NCBI GenBank assembly: GCA_903860985.1
Contig: CAIOSO010000081.1
Location: 1-39,033 of the forward strand
DNA from: an uncultured Flavobacteriales bacterium
Lineage (GTDB): Bacteria; Bacteroidota; Bacteroidia; Flavobacteriales_D; Crocinitomicaceae
Direction: 5' to 3'
DNA length: 39,033 nt
Part shown: positions 31,659 through 39,033 of the stretch, piece after piece
Layout of the letters: each line of letters opens with the position of its first letter
Position numbering within the stretch: position 1 is the first letter of the stretch
Notes under the pieces: model-generated
Databases searched by the model: none
What the model saw: only the letters and a program-made list of their open reading frames with translations
Told to the model about the DNA's origin: nothing
Made by a program: the position numbers and the translations under genes

Positions 31659-32798
31659 ATGATCAAACGTTTTCTCTCCATTCTTTTTTTCGCAGCATTG
31701 TTCCTGCAAAGTTGTTCCGAGGAAGTGAAATTAATAGGTGACTTTAAGGAAACGGCTGTTGTCTACGGTTTATTGGATCAAGCTGACTCCTTACACTATG
31801 TTAAAATAACTCGTGCTTTTATCGGGCCTGGCAATGCTTTGGAGATCGCCCAAATCCCAGATTCTAGTTACTTTGATCAAGTAGATGCCACGATTACGGA
31901 GGTTATAAACGGATCCATTACAAGAACTTGGGTACTGAAGGATACACTTGTTCAAGACAAGGACACCAACGGTTATTTTTATGGACCTGAACAAAAAGTA
32001 TATTATTTCAAAACGCTTCCTACGGGGGCAAATGAAGTGATTCAAACATCAACAGACCCATTGAAAACGTCGTTGAAACCTACAGCAACCTATCGATTTA
32101 AGGCCGTTTTGAATAATGGGGAATTTGAAGTGAGTGGTGAAACTAATTTAGTTCGTGGAATAACAACGAATTCTAGTTCTCAAAACTACACCTTCAAATT
32201 CGCAAATAATCCTGGTGATTACCTTTCTTCTGGACTAGCCATTTCAAACACCGGTAATTCATTTGTCGTAAATGGTCAACTAGACGTTGCTTACAATGAA
32301 TATTTTGCTGGGGTTCCTTATACAAAATCATATAATTGGAAAATTGGGGAAAAAGAAGTTACTCCGAATGGTTCCTGTACGTTTTCCATTAGCGGGAGAT
32401 CGTTTTATGAACTAATGAAACTTCATTTAACGGAAGATGCTCAAGTTGAAAAAAGAACATTAAAGGGAATTTACATTACCATTACAGGGGGTGCAGAAGA
32501 ATTGTTTAATTACATGTCTGTCAATAAACCAAGTTCTAGTTTAGCTCAGAGTAAACCGAGTTATACCAATCTTTCCGTAACAAATGGAAAACGTGTAATA
32601 GGCATCTTCTCATCTCGTCAAACGGTGAAAATTTTCAAACCTTTTTATACATCCCCGCAACAAGCATATATCCGCGCGATTGATAAGAAAAGTACGCGTG
32701 AATTATGCCAAGGACCAATCACAGGGTCGTATTTGTTCTGTTCAAATCATCCAGGAGATAATGTCGTGGGACAAGAAGAATCCTATGCTTGTCAATAA
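31659..32798 (+). CDS. Hypothetical lipoprotein, DUF4249-like
   Basis: A 379 aa lipoprotein with lipobox LFLQSC. The mature protein is beta-rich: AVVYGLLDQADSLHYVKITR, then DATITEVINGSITRTWVL and VLNNGEFEVSGETNLV. This resembles the DUF4249-type lipoproteins common in Bacteroidota, but I am not certain of the family. The C-terminal part (RVIGIFSSRQTVKIF, CSNHPGDNVVGQEESYACQ) has several cysteines. No SusC/TonB partner lies next to it. Function is unknown. Confidence 0.7.
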   Translation: MIKRFLSILFFAALFLQSCSEEVKLIGDFKETAVVYGLLDQADSLHYVKITRAFIGPGNALEIAQIPDSSYFDQVDATITEVINGSITRTWVLKDTLVQDKDTNGYFYGPEQKVYYFKTLPTGANEVIQTSTDPLKTSLKPTATYRFKAVLNNGEFEVSGETNLVRGITTNSSSQNYTFKFANNPGDYLSSGLAISNTGNSFVVNGQLDVAYNEYFAGVPYTKSYNWKIGEKEVTPNGSCTFSISGRSFYELMKLHLTEDAQVEKRTLKGIYITITGGAEELFNYMSVNKPSSSLAQSKPSYTNLSVTNGKRVIGIFSSRQTVKIFKPFYTSPQQAYIRAIDKKSTRELCQGPITGSYLFCSNHPGDNVVGQEESYACQ

Positions 32799-32839
32799 TT
32801 TTCTAGGGTAAACTTCTAGGAGTTCGTATCTTTACCTTT

Positions 32840-35323
32840 GTGAGTGAAAGAGTAACTTATTTTGCGGATGTCCTACTGCCTGTTCCCATACATCAGGTTT
32901 TCACCTATCGCATTCCTTTTGAGTTAAATGAGCATGTGCAAGCAGGACTTCGCGTCATTGTTCCCTTTGGGAAAAATAAATTACTCACCGGAATCGTTAT
33001 ACGAATTCACGAAAAAGTTCCAGCCGTCTACCAAGCGAAATACATTCTTCACCTGCTCGATGAACAACCCATCATTACGCCAAAGCAATTGCAATTTTGG
33101 GATTGGATTTCTTCTTATTACATGGCTCCCATTGGGGATGTCATGAATGCCGCACTTCCAGCGAATTTCAAGCTGGCTAGTGAAACAAAAATACGACTTC
33201 ATCCCGAATTTGATACGGCTATTGATTTACTTCACGATCGAGAAAAAACGGTGGTAGAGGCCTTAGAAATGAAGGATCAATTGAGTTTGAAAGAACTCTC
33301 TGATATCTTAGGAATCAAGACCATTCAACCATTGATCAAAGCAATGATCGAGCGTCGCATCGTTTCTTCTAGCGAAGAAATAAATGATCGATACGCGCCA
33401 AAAACCATTTTGTGTATCTCCTTGAACGAAGCCTACTTAAAAGAGGAAGCGCTTCAAGAATTCATTCAAGAATTGGAAGCGAGTTCACGCGCTCAAAAAC
33501 AAGTAGATGCCATACTTCAATTTATGAAACTCGGTATGGATCAAGGGGGAATTCACCTTCCTATCTCAAAAAAAACACTCTTAGAAAATCAAGTGAGTGC
33601 CTCCGCTATCAGTACATTGGAAAAACGTGGGTTCTTCGTCCTTGAACGTTTTCAAATAGACCGACTCAGTGGACTTACCAATGAATTGAATGGTTTTAAA
33701 CCACTCACCGATGCACAGCAAACCGCCTTAACAGAAATCGAAGCGAGTTTCGAAGAAAAACAAGTGATCTTACTTCATGGCGTTACTGGTTCAGGAAAAA
33801 CAGAGGTCTATGTCCAATTGATTCAATCCTATTTGGACCTTGGTAAACAGGTTTTGTTTTTACTTCCAGAAATTGCCTTAACGACCCAATTGATTCAGCG
33901 TCTTTCCGCCTATTTCGGAGAACAAGTAGGCGTCTATCATTCAAAGTTTAATCAGAATGAGCGTGTGGAAATCTGGAATCATGTCCTGCACAACGACCCA
34001 AACAAATACCGAATCATTCTCGGAGCACGCAGTTCGATCTTCCTTCCCTTTCAGGATCTTGGATTTATTATCGTAGATGAAGAACACGAAAGTTCCTTTA
34101 AACAATACGACCCATCTCCTCGCTACCATGCTAGAGATGCGGCAATTGTTCTCGGTTCTTTACATGAGGCAAAAGTACTGCTTGGAACTGCCACTCCAGC
34201 CTTGGAAACCTATTACAACGCCAAGCAAGGGAAATTTGGCTTGGTAGAATTGAACGAGCGCTACAAGGGACTCAAATTACCTGAGATCTGGTGTGCAGAT
34301 TTAAAACGAGAGCGCAAATTAAAAAACATGCAATCGCATTTTACACCCATGATTTTGGAAGAAATGCAATCCGCATTGAACAAAGGAGAACAAATCATGC
34401 TCTTCCAGAATCGACGTGGCTATACGCCTTTATGGTCCTGTGAAGTCTGTAATTGGACACCAAAATGCACCAATTGTGACGTTTCCCTCACCTACCATAA
34501 ACACAGCAATTTATTAAAATGCCATTACTGTAGTTTTACCACTGCTCCCGTTGGAAGTTGTACCGCTTGTGGAAGCAATCGACTACAAATGCTTGGATTT
34601 GGAACAGAAAAAATCGAAGATGAACTGTCGATCATGTTCCCGAATAAAGTGGTCAAACGACTCGACTTGGATACAACGCGTTCAAAACATGCGTATGAAG
34701 AAATCATCGAAGAATTTGAACAGCGTCGAATCGATATTCTCATTGGAACGCAAATGATCACCAAAGGATTAGATTTCGATCACGTTTCCATGGTGGGAAT
34801 CCTCGATGCTGACATGTTGCTCAACCGTCCCGATTTTCGCGCTTACGAACGCTCCTACCAGTTAATGTCGCAGGTTGCAGGACGCGCAGGAAGAAAGGGC
34901 AAACGCGGAAAGGTGATTATTCAAACGGGGAATCCGGATCATTGGGTGATTCAATTGGTGCAAGAACATGATTACAAAGGATTCTATGAACAAGAAATCA
35001 TTGAACGTCAACAATTTTTTTATCCGCCGTTCTATAAGATGATTCAATTGACCTTGAAACACACGAACGAACAGGTGGTACATGCGGCTTCGATCGAATT
35101 AGCTGACCAACTGAAAGAAGTTTTTAAAGAACGTGTCTTAGGACCAGAATTCCCCATCATTAAGCGCATTCAAAATAACTTTCTAAAAGAAATTAAGTTA
35201 AAAATTGAACGCAGTGCCCCAGAACGAAAAGTCAAGGAAAAAATCCGGGAGATCATCGATCAATTTTACGCCAAACCAGCAAACAAGTCTGTTAAAATAG
35301 TGATCGACGTCGATCCGATGTAA
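32840..35323 (+). CDS. priA: Primosomal protein N' (replication restart helicase)
   Basis: An 827 aa superfamily-2 helicase. The 3'-DNA-binding domain is at the N-terminus (VTYFADVLLPVPIHQVFTYR). Walker A is HGVTGSGKTEVY near residue 315, and the DEEH box is IIVDEEHESSFKQYD near 413. Eight zinc-binding cysteines lie in CEVCNWTPKCTNC and KCHYC...CTACG. Later motifs are IGTQMITKGLDFDHVSMVG and QVAGRAGRKGKRGKV. PriA reloads the replicative helicase at stalled forks. The only start that keeps the conserved N-terminus is GTG 32840. A TAnnTTTG-like string abuts that start, but see the rejected items. Confidence 0.95.
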   Translation: MSERVTYFADVLLPVPIHQVFTYRIPFELNEHVQAGLRVIVPFGKNKLLTGIVIRIHEKVPAVYQAKYILHLLDEQPIITPKQLQFWDWISSYYMAPIGDVMNAALPANFKLASETKIRLHPEFDTAIDLLHDREKTVVEALEMKDQLSLKELSDILGIKTIQPLIKAMIERRIVSSSEEINDRYAPKTILCISLNEAYLKEEALQEFIQELEASSRAQKQVDAILQFMKLGMDQGGIHLPISKKTLLENQVSASAISTLEKRGFFVLERFQIDRLSGLTNELNGFKPLTDAQQTALTEIEASFEEKQVILLHGVTGSGKTEVYVQLIQSYLDLGKQVLFLLPEIALTTQLIQRLSAYFGEQVGVYHSKFNQNERVEIWNHVLHNDPNKYRIILGARSSIFLPFQDLGFIIVDEEHESSFKQYDPSPRYHARDAAIVLGSLHEAKVLLGTATPALETYYNAKQGKFGLVELNERYKGLKLPEIWCADLKRERKLKNMQSHFTPMILEEMQSALNKGEQIMLFQNRRGYTPLWSCEVCNWTPKCTNCDVSLTYHKHSNLLKCHYCSFTTAPVGSCTACGSNRLQMLGFGTEKIEDELSIMFPNKVVKRLDLDTTRSKHAYEEIIEEFEQRRIDILIGTQMITKGLDFDHVSMVGILDADMLLNRPDFRAYERSYQLMSQVAGRAGRKGKRGKVIIQTGNPDHWVIQLVQEHDYKGFYEQEIIERQQFFYPPFYKMIQLTLKHTNEQVVHAASIELADQLKEVFKERVLGPEFPIIKRIQNNFLKEIKLKIERSAPERKVKEKIREIIDQFYAKPANKSVKIVIDVDPM

Positions 35324-35341
35324 TTTCTACAACATAAAAAA

Positions 35342-35361
35342 AGGAGTCCTTACGAACTCCT
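35342..35361 (-). terminator. Intrinsic terminator of the sigma factor gene
   Basis: On the minus strand AGGAGT-TCGTAAGG-ACTCCT is followed by a run of seven T. It lies 70 bp after the sigma factor stop and also between it and the convergent priA gene, so it may act in both directions. Confidence 0.7.
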
Positions 35362-35430
35362 CTTCAATGCTATTCAAAGCCGGCCAACAAGTGGTTTACT
35401 GGTGGTAGGTGGTTATTGACCCGCCTTGAA

Positions 35431-36300
35431 TTATCCTAAATAACTTTTCAGCACTCTGTTTTTCGTTGTATGTTTCAAACGGCGTATCGCTTTCTCTTTG
35501 ATTTGACGAACGCGTTCACGAGTCAGGTCAAATTTATCACCGATTTCTTCTAAAGATAATGGTGCTTTTCCTTCCAAACCATAGAACATGCTAATGACTT
35601 CACTTTCTCTAGGTGTTAAGGCTGTCAATGATCGGCGAATATCACTTCTCAATGATTCCAATACTAGATTTGCTTCTGGACTCGGCAATGAATCTCCTTG
35701 CATGACATCGTACATGCTTGAGGTTGACTCATCTCCTTCGATCAACGGTGCATCCATGGATACGTGACGGCCATTTTGAGAAAGTGTTTGCTTCACTTCT
35801 TCTGGCGTTACGTTTAAGAACTCTGCTAATTCATCTGCTGAAGGCGGACGTTCTAACTTTTGTTCTAATTCCGAATAGGCACGGTTAATTTTGTTGATGT
35901 TACCGATTTTATTCAATGGCAAACGAACGATACGTGCTTGTTCTGCCAACGCTTGTAGAATCGACTGACGAATCCACCAAACAGCGTAGGAAATGAACTT
36001 AAATCCACGTGTTTCATCAAAACGTTCTGCCGCTTTAATCAAACCTAAGTTTCCTTCATTGATCAAATCTGGCAAAGCCAAACCTTGATTTTGGTATTGT
36101 TTAGATACAGAAACCACGAAACGTAAATTCGCTTTCGTTAATCGTTCTAATGCCGATCGATCTCCTGCCTTGATGCGTCGAGCTAACTCAACTTCTTCAT
36201 CTGCAGTGATCAAGTCTACACGACCGATTTCCTGTAAATACTTGTCTAAAGATGCGGTTTCCCTATTGGTAACCTGTTTTGCGATTTTTAACTGCCTCAT
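35431..36300 (-). CDS. rpoD: Primary RNA polymerase sigma factor (SigA/RpoD-type)
   Basis: A 289 aa sigma-70 factor of the short Bacteroidota type. It lacks a long region 1.1, but regions 1.2 to 4.2 are complete. Recognisable stretches are [20 protein letters not shown] (1.2), [20 protein letters not shown] (2.1), [20 protein letters not shown] (2.3-2.4), [12 protein letters not shown] (3.1), [17 protein letters not shown] (4.1) and [20 protein letters not shown] (4.2 helix-turn-helix). This class recognises the TAnnTTTG/TTTG promoters seen elsewhere in the window. It is monocistronic, with its own terminator at 35342. Confidence 0.95.
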   Translation of the reverse strand: MRQLKIAKQVTNRETASLDKYLQEIGRVDLITADEEVELARRIKAGDRSALERLTKANLRFVVSVSKQYQNQGLALPDLINEGNLGLIKAAERFDETRGFKFISYAVWWIRQSILQALAEQARIVRLPLNKIGNINKINRAYSELEQKLERPPSADELAEFLNVTPEEVKQTLSQNGRHVSMDAPLIEGDESTSSMYDVMQGDSLPSPEANLVLESLRSDIRRSLTALTPRESEVISMFYGLEGKAPLSLEEIGDKFDLTRERVRQIKEKAIRRLKHTTKNRVLKSYLG

Positions 36301-36527
36301 TTTTTTTTATTGTTGCGTGTCCTTGTACTCCCATTTAGAAGAAAAGGTTCTGTTTAAACGCACTTTTTTTTGTTAAGTAACGTTTTTTCGAGCCGAAACC
36401 TACGATAAATGAATATCGGGGGTACTTGAGCGAATATCGCAATTGATTGATTGACTTAACATTAAATTTATTTTTCAAAAAATATATGAAAGAGAAAAAA
36501 AAGGAGTTATAGATAAAAAAAACTTTC

Positions 36528-36890
36528 ATGAAAAATCGTCAATGTTTAGAGTGTGCCGTTAAACTTGTTGGAAGAAGGGACCAAAAATTTTGCTCGGATT
36601 ACTGCCGTAATTCATTTAATAACCGCATCAATGAGGACGCAAACATGGTTGTCAGACGCATAAATGCCATTCTTCGAAAGAATCGACGGATACTGTCAAA
36701 CTTAAATCCAGATGGGAAAAGAACCGTTGAAGGAATGCTCCTCGCAGAAGAAGGATTCAATTTTCACTATTACACCAATGTTTATTCCACAAGAAAAGGT
36801 TCTAGCTATGTCTTTTGTTATGATTTTGGCTATATTCGACTTAATAATGACCAATACATGTTGGTCCAGAAACAAGATTACGTAAAATAA
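36528..36890 (+). CDS. Small zinc-ribbon protein
   Basis: A 120 aa protein. The N-terminal zinc finger is RQCLECAVKLVGRRDQKFCS, then DYCRNSFNN: C-x2-C...C-x3-C as in MYM/TRASH-like treble-clef knuckles found on many small Bacteroidota proteins. The middle is helical and basic (VVRRINAILRKNRRILSNL); the C-terminus (VFCYDFGYIRLNNDQYMLV) is beta-rich. I know the family only as uncharacterised. A DNA/RNA-binding role would fit the basic helix but is not shown. The DUF2130 gene starts 9 bp downstream, suggesting cotranscription. Confidence 0.75.
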   Translation: MKNRQCLECAVKLVGRRDQKFCSDYCRNSFNNRINEDANMVVRRINAILRKNRRILSNLNPDGKRTVEGMLLAEEGFNFHYYTNVYSTRKGSSYVFCYDFGYIRLNNDQYMLVQKQDYVK

Positions 36891-36899
36891 GAGCCTTTC

Positions 36900-38165
36900 A
36901 TGTCCAGTAACGAACAAATTAAATGTCCAAATTGTGGGACAAACATCGATGTCACCAATATTCTTTCGCATCAACTTGAGGCGGAACTTCAAGCGAAATT
37001 TCAAGCGCAACTTCAATCAGAACGCTCCAAAATGAATGAGCTCGAGGAGAAACTACGCGATGAAAAAATGGCTTTTGAAGAAAATAAAAAACATGAAAAG
37101 GAACTTTTTCAAGAACAATTGGAAAAATCCTTGAAGGAAGAACGCCGTAACATCGAAGAGAAGCTTAAGGTCAAACTTGCCGAAGAACAACGATCGCAAT
37201 TCGAGGCATTGCAACAAGAATTGAATGAAAAATCAACGCAAGTCAGCGAGTTGAATAAAACAAAAGCCGAAGTGGAACGCCTCAAACGCGAAAAAGACGA
37301 AGCGCAATCCATTGCGCAATTGGCGGCGGAAACAAAAATGAATGAAATTCTTCTACTCGAAAAGGAGAAAATTAAAAAATTGGTAGAAGACAGTAATGAA
37401 CTGCGCATCAAGGAACTTCAGAAAATGCTGGAGGATCAAAAAACACTAACCGAAGAAATGAAACGCAAGCAGGAACAAGGTTCCATGCAATTGCAAGGAG
37501 AAGTACAGGAACTTGCCATTGAAGAATGGTTGTCAGCCCAATTTCCATTAGATACCATCGAAGAAATTAAAAAAGGTGCACGAGGTGGCGATTGTATTCA
37601 AATAGTCAACACGCGAAGTGACCAAAATTGTGGTAAAATTTACTATGAAAGTAAACGAACGAAAGAATACCAAGCAGGGTGGATTCCTAAATTCAAAGCA
37701 GACATGCGCGAAAAAGGAGCAGACATCGGAATTCTTGTGACCGAAGCGATGCCATCCGATCTTGATCGTATGGGCATGAAGGATGGTGTCTACGTATGCA
37801 CTTACGAAGAATTCAAGGGACTTTCAGGCGTCATTCGTGAAACCGTGATTCAAGTCCATGCCGCACTCGGATCCCAAGTTAATCGTGGCGATAAAATGCA
37901 CATGTTGTACGACTTTTTAACGAGTACAAACTTCCGCATGCAAGTGGAAGCAATTGTGGAAGGATTTACTGCTATGAAAGATGGACTAGAGACCGAGAAA
38001 CGCTCCATGCAACGCATTTGGAAAGAACGAGAAAAACAGATTGAAAAAGTCATCATTAACACGATTGATATGCACGCATCCATTCGAGGAATCGCAGGAA
38101 ATGCCATTCAAAGTGTCAAAGCATTGGAACTACCCGGGGAAAGTGATGATGAAATTAGCGAATAG
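36900..38165 (+). CDS. DUF2130 coiled-coil protein
   Basis: A 421 aa protein. It opens with a zinc-ribbon half-knuckle (IKCPNCGTNIDVTNILSHQL), followed by a long charged coiled coil (about 25-205). The DUF2130 core spans about 205-385: QGEVQELAIEEWLSAQFPLD, then EIKKGARGGDCIQIV, CGKIYYESKRTKEYQAGWIP, GADIGILVTEAMP and GVYVCTYEEFKGL. The core has the look of a restriction-endonuclease-like fold (acidic/lysine residues in IYYESKRT), which is an inference. Function is not established. The next gene begins 20 bp before its stop. Confidence 0.85.
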   Translation: MSSNEQIKCPNCGTNIDVTNILSHQLEAELQAKFQAQLQSERSKMNELEEKLRDEKMAFEENKKHEKELFQEQLEKSLKEERRNIEEKLKVKLAEEQRSQFEALQQELNEKSTQVSELNKTKAEVERLKREKDEAQSIAQLAAETKMNEILLLEKEKIKKLVEDSNELRIKELQKMLEDQKTLTEEMKRKQEQGSMQLQGEVQELAIEEWLSAQFPLDTIEEIKKGARGGDCIQIVNTRSDQNCGKIYYESKRTKEYQAGWIPKFKADMREKGADIGILVTEAMPSDLDRMGMKDGVYVCTYEEFKGLSGVIRETVIQVHAALGSQVNRGDKMHMLYDFLTSTNFRMQVEAIVEGFTAMKDGLETEKRSMQRIWKEREKQIEKVIINTIDMHASIRGIAGNAIQSVKALELPGESDDEISE

Positions 38166-38973
38166 TGTCTACCAAGGATCAAATGGTCGATCGAGTCTAA
38201 TTGACCTAGAGATTCCAGAGAACTTTAATGGGGAACTAATCCTATTTGTTCATGGTTTCATGGGATTCAAAGATTGGGGCGCTTGGCATTTAGTACAACC
38301 ATTCTTCACGGAGAAGGGATACGGTTTTTGCAAATTCAACTTGAGTCACAATGGTGGAACCACCGAAAATGGCATCGATTTCCCAGATGAAGAAGCGTTT
38401 GGAAACAACCGATATTCTTATGAATTGTTTGATATAGAATGTGCCTTAAAGTGGGTGATGTCTAAGGTTTCCGGTTTATCCCATATTCGTCTCATCGGAC
38501 ATTCACGTGGTGGCGGAGCAGTGATCTTAGCTGGACATACATTCGCTTCCTCCTACCCCATTTCCTCCCTTCATACTTGGGCGGCCATTTCGGATATCGG
38601 CATGCGCTTTCCGAGTGGAACCGAATTAAATCAATGGGAAAAAACAGGTGTTCGCCATGTAAAGAACGGACGCACCCATCAGGATTTGCCACAGTATTTT
38701 TCGCTTTACGAAGATTTCAAAGATCACGAAAGCGAATTGAATATACAAAAAGCCATTCAAAACCTAAGTATTCCAATCACCATACATCATGGAGGTCAAG
38801 ATACTTCGGTTCCCATTACGGAAGGAGAGTCCTTAGCTAGATGGGCAAATGTTGAATTGCATGTTATTCCAAGTGCAGATCATGTATTTGGTGCAAGTCA
38901 TCCTTGGACAAGTTCCAATCTACCGAAAGAATTAGCTGTTTTATGCGAGCAAACCTTACTTGGAATGAAATAA
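38146..38973 (+). CDS. Alpha/beta hydrolase
   Basis: A 275 aa cytoplasmic serine hydrolase. I start it at ATG 38146 (MMKLANSVYQGSNGRS), overlapping the DUF2130 stop by 20 bp. A longer in-frame version back to 38041 would lie inside that gene and lacks conservation. The oxyanion-hole motif is ILFVHGFMGFKDWG, the nucleophile elbow LIGHSRGGGAVIL (Ser near residue 114), the acid is in HHGGQDTSVPI and the histidine in SADHVFGASHPW. All triad members are present. Substrate is unknown; such proteins are usually carboxylesterases or dienelactone-hydrolase-like enzymes. Confidence 0.85.
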   Translation: MMKLANSVYQGSNGRSSLIDLEIPENFNGELILFVHGFMGFKDWGAWHLVQPFFTEKGYGFCKFNLSHNGGTTENGIDFPDEEAFGNNRYSYELFDIECALKWVMSKVSGLSHIRLIGHSRGGGAVILAGHTFASSYPISSLHTWAAISDIGMRFPSGTELNQWEKTGVRHVKNGRTHQDLPQYFSLYEDFKDHESELNIQKAIQNLSIPITIHHGGQDTSVPITEGESLARWANVELHVIPSADHVFGASHPWTSSNLPKELAVLCEQTLLGMK

Positions 38974-38976
38974 AAA

Positions 38977-39000
38977 AAGGCTGCAGTTTCCTACAGCCTT
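38977..39000 (-). terminator. Intrinsic terminator for the right-edge tRNA
   Basis: AAGGCTG pairs with CAGCCTT around a 10-nt loop. On the minus strand the hairpin is followed by seven T, making it a good terminator for the tRNA, and it may also end the hydrolase transcript. Confidence 0.75.
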
Positions 39001-39008
39001 AAAACGAG

Positions 39009-39033
39009 GGAGAAAGACGGGTCTCGAACCCGC
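39009..39033 (-). tRNA. tRNA, 3' portion only (identity not determinable)
   Basis: On the minus strand GCGGG-TTCGAGA-CCCGT forms a standard T-arm, followed by acceptor bases CTTTCTC and then CCTC. No CCA is encoded, as is common in Bacteroidota. The anticodon lies beyond the window edge. If the seven-base acceptor is right, the discriminator would be C, which is rare except in tRNA-His; the register is uncertain. Confidence 0.65.

Noticed and set aside
32833..32840. TACCTTTG, a perfect -7-like box, directly at the priA start
   Set aside because: The GTG start codon begins on its last base, so a transcript from it would begin inside the gene. Probably chance.
36335..36529. 64-codon minus-strand frame between the sigma factor and zinc-ribbon genes
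   Set aside because: The sequence is low complexity (F/Y/K-rich) from AT-rich spacer, with no motif; I treat the 227 bp gap as noncoding.
1..39033. Insertion sequences, CRISPR arrays, prophage or integrase genes
   Set aside because: I looked for transposase or integrase motifs, terminal inverted repeats and regularly spaced repeats and saw none, even in the accessory part at 25.6-29.5 kb.

Overview
The window comes from a Bacteroidota chromosome, most likely a Flavobacteriales member of the Fluviicola/Crocinitomicaceae type. The signs are five secreted proteins with Por/type IX secretion (T9SS) C-terminal sorting tails, a TonB-dependent receptor with an N-terminal carboxypeptidase-regulatory-like domain, a DUF4494 gene, a short (289 aa) primary sigma factor, and recurring TAnnTTTG -7 promoter elements with few Shine-Dalgarno sites. 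The genus is inferred; no rRNA or complete tRNA is present.

Layout. 1-5.9 kb: surface polysaccharide genes (hexapeptide acyltransferase running off the left edge, GT4, O-antigen ligase/polymerase, GT2, DegT/StrS aminotransferase), interrupted by a reverse-strand DUF1801/YdeI protein with a C-terminal CDGSH iron-sulfur motif. 5.9-12.1 kb: a secreted Kazal-like protein, a ComM/YifB ATPase preceded by phased T-tracts, a secreted PETase-like alpha/beta hydrolase and a TonB-dependent receptor. 12.1-16.5 kb: a vitamin B6-flavoured block, DUF1015 plus YggS/PLPBP on the plus strand facing a DUF4494-pdxH-M16 peptidase operon on the minus strand.

16.5-25.6 kb is the most unusual part. Three T9SS-exported proteins are interleaved with three tandem multi-pass membrane proteins that share a P-x2-H-x4-I-E motif, a truncated histidine-kinase N-terminus, and an intact small histidine kinase/LuxR-type response regulator pair. 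An 18-bp palindrome, TTTAGAACATGTWCTAAR, occurs three times, each 65-103 bp before a start codon. About 200 bp of intergenic DNA carrying it is duplicated. The last T9SS gene has an in-frame stop after its signal peptide. I read this as a split-sensor two-component locus that grew by duplication and is partly decayed; that reading is inference.

25.6-29.5 kb: an accessory patch with a lipoprotein, a ParD-like antitoxin without ParE, a Sec-exported HNH nuclease, two glycosyltransferase-like genes, and a DUF6364-type antitoxin overlapping the wreck of a PIN toxin that has lost its catalytic core.

29.5-39.0 kb: mostly housekeeping genes, including cytidine deaminase, two FKBP isomerases (one apparently cytoplasmic, one lipoprotein), a lipoprotein, PriA, the primary sigma factor, a zinc-ribbon protein, a DUF2130 coiled-coil protein, an alpha/beta hydrolase, and the 3' end of a minus-strand tRNA at the right edge.
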